Shown here in pieces: positions 53,801 through 63,391 of a stretch of DNA of 64,000 nt. Made by a program: the position numbers and the translations under genes. Position 1 is the stretch's first letter. Every line of letters begins with the position of its first letter. This DNA comes from Latrodectus hesperus (taxonomy: Eukaryota; Arthropoda; Arachnida; Araneae; Theridiidae), in contig CM075855.1 of NCBI GenBank assembly GCA_037975125.1, forward strand, positions 81,281,085 to 81,345,084, given 5' to 3'. Below the pieces are notes generated by a model that made no database searches, was not told the origin of the DNA, and saw nothing but the letters and a program-made list of their open reading frames with translations.

Positions 53801-56800
53801 AGAGCAAGTGGTTCAGCTTTAGAAATACTCTGATGCATCTAAAATTGCATAGCATTGCAAGATTTTTTGGCAAAGAGATTACAGACAAAAATAATCTCCA
53901 TACATCAGAAGAATCAGGTAAAAAAATTTCAAAGTTAATTGAAGCTTACAGCTTCATATGCTTAATAGTAGTTTGAATTTATTTTGCATTAGTTGCTTTT
54001 AAATTTCTTTTGTATAATTTTTAAGCATATTGCGATTTAATATTAAAATAATACTATATTGCTATTTAAAAGTTATTATCAAGTACATTAATGCACATCT
54101 TTTAATCTTTTTGAACTTTCAATGTCATTAATTTAATAATTCTTTCAAACTGCATTTTATTTACTAAACTATGTTTAATTTATTGATAAAAATTTGATTT
54201 TAAATATTTTTCTGTTTTGTAACTGTTATTGAAAAATGCTTCATAAAGTTAGCTTATTGTTAAATTTAATAAATTAAATGTTTTATATGTAAAATGTTGT
54301 ATTATAGTTAATTATTACTTATCATTTAAAAGAAAATAAATGAGTTTTAAATATTTCAACCTTTTAAAAGTTAACAAAAATGTTTACATAAGAAAGGGAT
54401 TTTATTTTAGAAATATAATTTATTGTTTCACAATATTGTATTTTATTATCATGGAGTCTATAATTTTTGTTTTAAGATTTCTGGTAAATAAATGTTAATT
54501 GTCTAATATTATTCAATTAATAAATCATACATTATAATTTAAATAAAAGTAATGTAATTTTTTTCGTAACATTAGATGAGAAAATTATGTTGGGTAATAA
54601 ATCTGTTTTTAATATTGTTTTTTATGTATTTATAATTTTTAATATTATTTATAATATTATCCTTTGTTAATTTGTCTTGTGCATTGTTTTTTGTGTTGTG
54701 AAAGTGATAATATCAAGTTCCTGTAGTTTATTTTTCATTATCATGTTTAAAATAGTCAATAAGAAAATTAATTTGATAATTTTTACTTTCAAATACATGA
54801 TCTTTAAAAAATTAAGGAGAAATAATTATGGATTTATAGAATTATTAATATGTAGCATTACAGTTATCGTTACACTTAAATACAGACAGAAATTTTTTGT
54901 TTAAATTAATATTTACAAATATATTAAATAGAAATAAAGTTACTAATTTTATAGATATATACTATTAATACTAAGAAGTATTTTATATTTTTAAGGACAA
55001 TTTTTTCTTAATTTGAATTTAAAAAAGTTTAATTATTTATGTATAAAATGTATCAAAAATGTATTCCTCTCCATTTTATATTTTTGAATTATATTAATAG
55101 ATAATGGAAGTATTTCTAAATGATAAATTAAACCATTGTATACAATAAATATGCTGTATTTCTTACAAATTATAACTAAGGATATTTATAATTCATTTAT
55201 TAAATTAAACAATTAAATTCTTTAATGACAACATTTTATGAGTTAATAACTAAATATTACTACTACATTCTTCAATTCTAGTTTTATATGAGCAGTTCCT
55301 ATTTGATATGAACGATTTTTAATGATATAGAATCTATTTTAAATTGTAAATCTCAATTAAAATGTATTTTTATGGGCAAAAAATACCACAAAGCAATCAA
55401 CTAAATCAAATTTAAAATCATGAAAAATTGATTTGCATAATTTATAACTTTATGAAATATAAAAAATTCATTGTATCAAAAAAAACAGATTTTTTATTTA
55501 GTTTCTTCCCCATTTATCCACTTATAATAGAATTTTTCAATTTCATTTATTTAATTACTTTATGTGGTTTTGAAAATAAAACTGTAAATATTTCAGGATA
55601 AGCCAAAAATTATTTTTAATTAAAATATTCTTTTTTATGTTTGAGGTTCTGTACTTGTGTTTTGTCTATGTCTTTGTTATTTATTAGAAAGCTTTGTTGT
55701 CACTGTAGAAAGCATGTCGCACTAATGCATATTATGTCGTTTGCCTTGTTGCAGCTGTAAGGGAAAGCCTGACTGGTGGAATTGGTAAGTTACATTTCCG
55801 TAGGATACCCCTTTTGTCATTACCTATTTGCTTGGAAACCTTTGGGATACCACATTTAATCTCACTCATGCTTTTTTTTCTCACTTTCCCTTTGGCTGTT
55901 TACAAGTTGCATGATTTCACACTCCAATATCTCTTATAGTAAACTTTCTTGTAATGGGTACCGTTTTTAAACATACTATTGACTAATATGCTGTTTTCAA
56001 TTAACACCTTATTTGATGCATCTTACAATGTTATATATTTTAAGAAAAAATTTCTATTTAGATTTGTGGTAATATCTGATAATTTCAATTTGATAAAACT
56101 TAAGTTCAGTAAAGTATTTACAAGCCCACCATAAACATTTTCTGCATGTGTGTTGCAATATCTCACAATAAATTATTTGACAATAATCTGTTATTGGATG
56201 TTGCAAAACATGCATTAAGTTTTCTTGGTAAAAATAATAAAGATTTTTTATTTAATATTTAAGGTGTTTTCTCCATTTTGAATAAATTTTTTTAACAAAT
56301 CATTAGATTATTTATATGTTTGTGTGCATGTATATAATCCTTATCAGAGTAAATTTAAAAATTATCTGTTAATTAACTTTTTAATCTAATAATTTAAAAA
56401 TAATCAACAGATAATTTTTACTGAACTAATTAGAAAATAATATAGTGTTTAAAATAACTGTGTGACTGGAAAATATATTTTTTACAATATTACTTTCCAT
56501 TCAGTTCCATATGTTTCAGCAACATAATAAGCAATATTTGATTTTAAAGCAAGATTATTTCATAATTGCTCTAACTTATAGGTTATTATTTTAATAGCAG
56601 AAAATAAAAATATAAATTTTTTAACATATATATTGTTAACATATATTTAATGTAATTAATGTATGTAAGTAAATATACATTTTTATTGATTTAAATCATC
56701 TTGGGAGTTCTGAAGGGTAGTAAATAATAAAATTATAACTTTGCATCCTTTTTAATAAATGTTCGAAATAGATTATGTGTTGTATGTTTATTCTCTTCCA

Positions 56801-59800
56801 GATTTTTGAGAAATAACTTAAATAAGTTTCTAATAATTTTTAATGTTCACTTTTTATTTCAAATTCAATTACAATATGCATTTTTTGTTATAATTAGAGA
56901 CAAAATATGTAAGTTTTTAGTGCTTGCAAATTATTATGTGTACACACTGGTAAAAAGGTTACTTAAATTTTATTTGTGGCATTTTGTCGCATCCCTCCAA
57001 CCCAATCCCTTTGGCAATAAATGTATTGTGCTATTTAAGAATAATTTTTCCCTTGTTATGCACTTGTAAAGAATTGCTTATGTAATTGTTACCAGTTTTC
57101 ACTTTCTTAACATAATTAAGACTTCTGATAAATGCATTTCTGACTATTTCTTGTATTTTATTAGCCTGTGATAACAATACACATGTTGATCTGCCTCCTT
57201 TTCCCGAGCTTTCTGAGAAACGCATAACTGGAGCAAAACTTGTCCAGCGACAAATGACTGCTTTTCATCTTCGCCGATTCCATCATGCAAGGAGAAATAT
57301 CAAAGGATTGTTTTGTGAAGTAATTGATGGATTACAAAGATTAATATATTTACTTATTACTATATAATGTTATTTATACCGTTGATTAGTTCATTACAAT
57401 AAAAGTTAAAAATTCAATTAAATTCTGTGTTTTCTCTAACAGCATGGAATTAATATAAATAAATACTTTTTATTGGAGTTATTTACAAAAATATAATTTA
57501 ATATAGGTAATTTTAAAAAATCTAAATCCTTTGATAATATTCTCTGAGACTAGTATACTTCAGGATCATCATTTAGATATATTGACTTATATAATTAATA
57601 TATGAACTTATAGGAAAGTGTCAAATGCTAATGATATGAATTTAATACATTGAGTAATAATTTTATAATTATCTTCTCTTAATTATTTTAATTTGTAACA
57701 GATAATCAAACTGATATGGAAAAGTATGTTTTCTACACATTTATTACTTACTATTTTAAATTCTTTTAAATTTATATTAATTTATTATTTTCACACATTT
57801 TTATACATTAAAGCATGATTATAAAGGTGTAAAAAATATTAGGTGGATAATATTAGTTATATAAGAATGAATTTCAGATAAATGAGAATTTTATCATTTA
57901 TTTGTTTTTCTATTTTACATATCTTTATACATACGTACTTTCAGATTGTCATGCCAGCTGGTTTCATTTGCTTAGCATTAGTCTTAGCTTTATTTATTCC
58001 TCCCCTTGTTGAAGAACCTCCTTTGGAACTTCAACCTTGGATTTATGGCCCTCCTAACAATGTGTTTTTCAGGTACCACTACTGTTTCTTACGTGAAGCT
58101 CGTTTTATGTTTTTAACTAAATTTCTAACTTTCACAGATTATTTTTGTACTAAATAGAATTTATTAGTTAGTTAAATTATAATGAAATGCAATTTTTTGA
58201 ACTATTGCAATTAAGACAATAAAATCTATCTGGTCTTATTCATTAAATTTATTCTGTTATATTTAAAATCATTATAAGCTTCTATAAGTTAAGCTGAATA
58301 ATATATATGAAATACTTTTGAAATATTTATTGAAAAATATGCTATAACATAATATTTGGTTTCTCTTGCCTTCAATGTTATTTCTTTTATCGGATTTTTT
58401 TCTCACTAAAATAGAGCTATTTTGAAATTTTTTAAAAAGTTTTCCTAGATAATAAAATGAATTTTAATTCCATTTTCAAAGTTTTTCACTAAGTAATCTA
58501 AAGTATTTTAATAATAATTTCATATATTTTATTTAAATTTATTTGTTCTTTATAATAGTAATGAAGATCCTCAAAATCCTGTGGCTCAAAAGTATGTTGA
58601 TTCACTTCTCTCTCCTGAAAGCTATGGTACAAGGTGTGTCAAAGACCACCCATTAGAGTAAGTTTTTTAGCTCTTAAAAATGAAGAATATTTATTACAGG
58701 TCGTTAATATTCAATTGTTGATTTCGATTTTTATTTCTTAATGTTAAATGAAAGTGTTGTAGATCACTATTCAAAGAGCTCAAATTTATTTTAGAATCAC
58801 TTTGTACTACATCTAAAATTGTATTCTGTATAGAATTTAAAGTATCATTTTCCGAAGACATTAAAGTGGTTCACTTAGTTATTAACTTATATGTAAAAAG
58901 AAAGAAATATCAGTAATTTATATAGTTTACTTAGATCAGAATTGTGGTTCAATCATTTTAAGTTTTATTTGTTTTTATGATCATTTCTGTTATTCATGAA
59001 AATAAATGTTTATTATTCGTACAGACTTCTGACAAGCGTTTCCTTTATGAAACAGTTTCTTACATGAAAATTGTAGTTTTTTTTATCAAAACTATATAAA
59101 ATATCCTGAAATATAGAAATAAGAGATTTATTGTAGACTTCGAAAAAGTAATTTCATTTTTTAAATCTATTGGCAATTCTTATTATAATTGTATTTTATG
59201 TTATATTTTATTATAATTATATTTTATTGTCTCAGTTTTGATATTAAAATTACAAGAAAAAGTGCTAATTGAAATTTAACCTACTTTACATTCTGTCATT
59301 TTATTTATTAATCATTATTTTTGCAGAGGTCTTCCTTGTGAACCTGTTTCCTTTAATAAATCTTATCTAATTGATCCTCATCCCAATGATCTGTCTTATT
59401 TGGAGCAATGTCCTTGCTCTATTGGGACTCAAAACTGCCCTGCGAGTGCTCTGGGAACAACTCCACCTCATGTAGCTATTAGCAGTTCTGACATTCTTTA
59501 CAACATGACTGGTCGCAATATATCTGATTGGTTGATGAAAACTCGCAAAACATTCTATAAGCAAAGGTATGTACTTAAGAATTCGTGGCAATTTTATAAC
59601 AACTATGTCAATTTTTGTTATTCTTAATTTATGTGTTAATGGCAGACTACACTTAATTAATGCTTGAAATAAGTTTTTCAAGTGGGAAAAAGCAGAACCA
59701 TTTTTTAAAGGAAAATTTTAAAATTGTTCAGTATTTTTGTAAATAAGAAAGCGTTATTCTTTCTTCTGCATTAAATCATTATCTGATAGTTCAATGTCTT

Positions 59801-62800
59801 TATTTAAATCGATCTTTTGAAACAAATTAATGTAGTTTCACATTCATTGTTACAAGATTCTAAACTTATGTATGAAAATACTGTAAATTTAGAAGAAAAA
59901 GTGACCAGATTAAAATTTAATAAATTGAGAAAAAGAGCAAATTTAACTTGAAAAGTCATTTCAATTGTAATTTAAAATTAGTCTGAAGTTACGATGAAGA
60001 TTGTCAACTTTATTTAAAAATATATTTTTGAATAGTCAGTGGTTGCTTAATGTAAAAGAATTGAATTTACGTTATTTACTTGTACTTCTTAATATAAGAT
60101 AATCCATTGAATTCTTATCAGTTGATATCCTCAAAAAGAAAATGATTTACATAAAGTGTAGTCTGCTATTAGTCTTCAAATTAATCCATATGTTAATCAA
60201 GAACATTCTATTGATGAGTCTTCAGCTATGCAGTTCAGCACTCTGTTTTGAATTCAAAGAAATCTGTGAATGTTAGGTGCACTTCTCTTACCTTGTCCTG
60301 AATCTTCAGACCTAAACTTTTTAAAGTAATGTCTTGCATATGTTCATCGACATCCATTATCTCCAAACGGTTGATATATTCAGCGACTTGATGCAGCTGC
60401 TGATAAACTTGCATTAAAGTCCTAAAGCAAACAACACAAAATTAGCTGCTTGGACATTTCCATTTTTCTTCGATATTGTATTAATTACAACTGATGAAAG
60501 TGTGTGGTTGATTTTCTTTGTATGAATACTGATATTCTTACTTGCAACCGATAGTTTTAAACTATTTGATATAATGGTTTGCTTACCAATTTTTCACTTA
60601 ATTCAATGGCAAAGAAAAAGTGGCAAGAACTTTATTGATTATTTTGTATATAACTTGTATAGAATATTAACATTAACTCAATTTTTTAGAAAGTAATATT
60701 ATTAATAAATATTTTGTTTTATGTAGATATGGCGGTTTCTCTTTTGGTCTGAAAAATCCGATTTCTTCTGTAAACTTTACCTTCATTCATTACATGTTGA
60801 AAAGATTTGGGGGAAGATTTTTAAATCCAGAACAGATGTTAAAATTTCAGGATGCTATAATTGACGTTGAGAGTAAGCTGCGCAGTATTGAAGTTTTTGA
60901 TAATGTAAAAGTAAGATATTTTTAGTTTATTTTTGATGATCTTTAAATGCTATGATGATAGCATTATATACTTTTATTTAGTTTTTTAAAAATGTAATTC
61001 TTCTCTCTTATCAATTTTTGCAAAATAAGAAATATTTTTATTAATTTTTTCAAACAAATTCACTCTACAGTTATATTTTATAATATATTATCCACTATCA
61101 TTTATATTGCTTAATAAAGAATCATATTTGTTCAGTGACTCTAAAATTATCTTACAACAGGTTTGGTTTAACAATAAAGGATGGGCATCATCTGTTTCAT
61201 ACATGAATGCCATGAACAATCTCATTCTTCGGTCTCATTTACCTCCTGGTGCCAATGCTAGTTATTATGGTATATCTGTTATCAATCATCCTATGAACTT
61301 TACACAAAATCAGCTCAAAGATGAAGTCTTGTAAGAATCATTATTTTTTGTTTCTTACATTCTGTTGTTATAAAAATTATTTGATATAATTTTATATTTG
61401 CTTTTACAGAGAGAGGAAGGGCTTAGGCTTGATGCATGCTGTTTGTTTGATTTTTGCCATGTCTTTTGTGTCAGCAAGCTTTGTCATGTTTCTTATTGAA
61501 GACAAAATTACTGGATCAAAACACTTACAGTTTGTGAGTGGCGTCAAACCTGTAATTTATTGGATTGGAACATATACTTGGGACTTGGTATGTTATTCAG
61601 CTGTGTTATATAAATTAACAGTGAAGACAGCTTTTAAAACCTTTGTTTTTACAGCATCTTAAACTTATGAAACATACTGGCTACATTATTTTACTTAAAT
61701 TTTATTCTCGAATTGTTTAATCACATACATCTTTAATTTTAAAATTTACAGTTGATTTCATTAATAATTAAAAAATATAAAACCTTGTCTATAATGGTTG
61801 AGTTTGTCATATGTTTTATAATATGGCTAGAATTCCAGTTATAAATAATCATAATTTCATGAAATTGTTTATATTTGTTCTAAAAATAAAGTTTATAAAA
61901 TTCAATAATAGCAGTTAAAATTAATGTTTCTCACCTTCATATTTACTAAATACAACATATTTTAAAAATATTCCGAGTTCATGGTCTGCTTTGTCATATC
62001 AGTCTATAAATAATAAAATTAACAAAATTGTCTTCAACTTACTAAATAAATTGCATTTTTTTAAAATTAACGATATTTTTATATATTGATAATATATAGC
62101 TTGTACTTCTAAATGTTTAACTTGCAAATATTTATATATATTTTTCTTAAAATCTATTTTCATTCCATCATAATTTATTAAATGTATATTATATATATTG
62201 TTTACCTTAAATTTTATGATTACAATGTGGTGTATTATTTGCAACCTTAAAAATAATATTTTAAACTTTTGAAAAATAGAAATAGAATATTTCATTTCAT
62301 TTATTATGAAATAATATTCAGTTATAAATTTAATCAGTAAAACAACAAATTGAGATGAATTTTAACATTTCTAACAATCTTTTACCTTATGATAATTTTT
62401 TTATGTACAACTCTTGTAATTCTGTAGAACTGAGAGGATTTATAAAATAAAATGCAGTAAAAACACGTTTACAACTTATTTGAATAAAATTTAGAATACA
62501 TATTGTATTTTAACAGGGAAAATACTTTAAGAAATAACTTTTATTAATTAATTATTCTTTTTTGTTAAATTTTAAATAAAACATTATTATAACTTTTTTG
62601 CAGTGCAATTACATGATACCATTCTGCTTGTGTATTTTAATATTTTACGTATTTGGAGAAGATGCTTATATTTCAAAAGATAACATCATTGGATTTGTTT
62701 TATTACTGTTCCTATATGGGTAAGTGTAAGAAAATTGCTTTTGGTATTATATGGCAATCATGTTAAATATTATATGATATTGATATTATTTAAATAAATT

Positions 62801-63300
62801 ACTTATCCATGATATATAATCTTATCTTGAAATGGAAATATTTGGTTGACTTAAAAGTGGTAATTTAACTTAAATCATTTCTTCTGTACCTAAATTATAA
62901 AAAAATATATGTTATAAAAAATTATAATCAAAAATTTAATGAGATTTATCTGTGAGTCCTAATCAGAGGAAATTAAAGAAAATTATTAAAACATAAAACA
63001 AAAATATTGAAGTAAGTTTCAGAATTCATTGAGATAATAATTATTTTTTTATACTGGATGATATTTTTAAAGTGATTCTTTTAACAATCTAGTAAAAATA
63101 AATTGGAAAGAAAATATAAGCTGAACATCATTAGTGATGGTAAACGTTTTTCTTTACATGTTTATAATTGATTGAAATATTGCATTGTATCAGATTAGTA
63201 ATCACAATATTCCTTTCTCTAAAAAAACTTATAGTACAATTGAATATAGTTACATTATATTAAATATAATTCCTCTAAGATTTTGATTTTACTACAATTC

Positions 63301-63391
<91 letters not shown>

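Larger units (their letters stand above)
52475..57164. other. Introns around exons 25-27, nothing further recognised
   Basis: 52475-52961, 53029-53770, 53918-55754 and 55785-57164. AT-rich; the sequence flanking the 30-nt exon (about 55640-55960) is somewhat less AT-rich than the rest. A strong-looking acceptor at about 56802 leads only to a low-complexity frame. Confidence 0.4.
57320..60726. other. Introns around exons 29-31
   Basis: 57320-57944, 58073-58558, 58658-59326 and 59567-60726. AT-rich; the last one holds an exon-like segment on the minus strand (60292-60421). Nothing else recognised. Confidence 0.45.

Noticed and set aside
56806..57069. 87-residue ORF behind a strong-looking acceptor
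   Set aside because: The translation is low-complexity, the phase fit to the upstream exons gives an immediate stop, and the conserved continuation is at 57165.
62041..62295. 98-residue minus-strand ORF at 61999-62295
   Set aside because: AT-rich, Ile/Lys/Asn-heavy frame in an intron; typical chance ORF.
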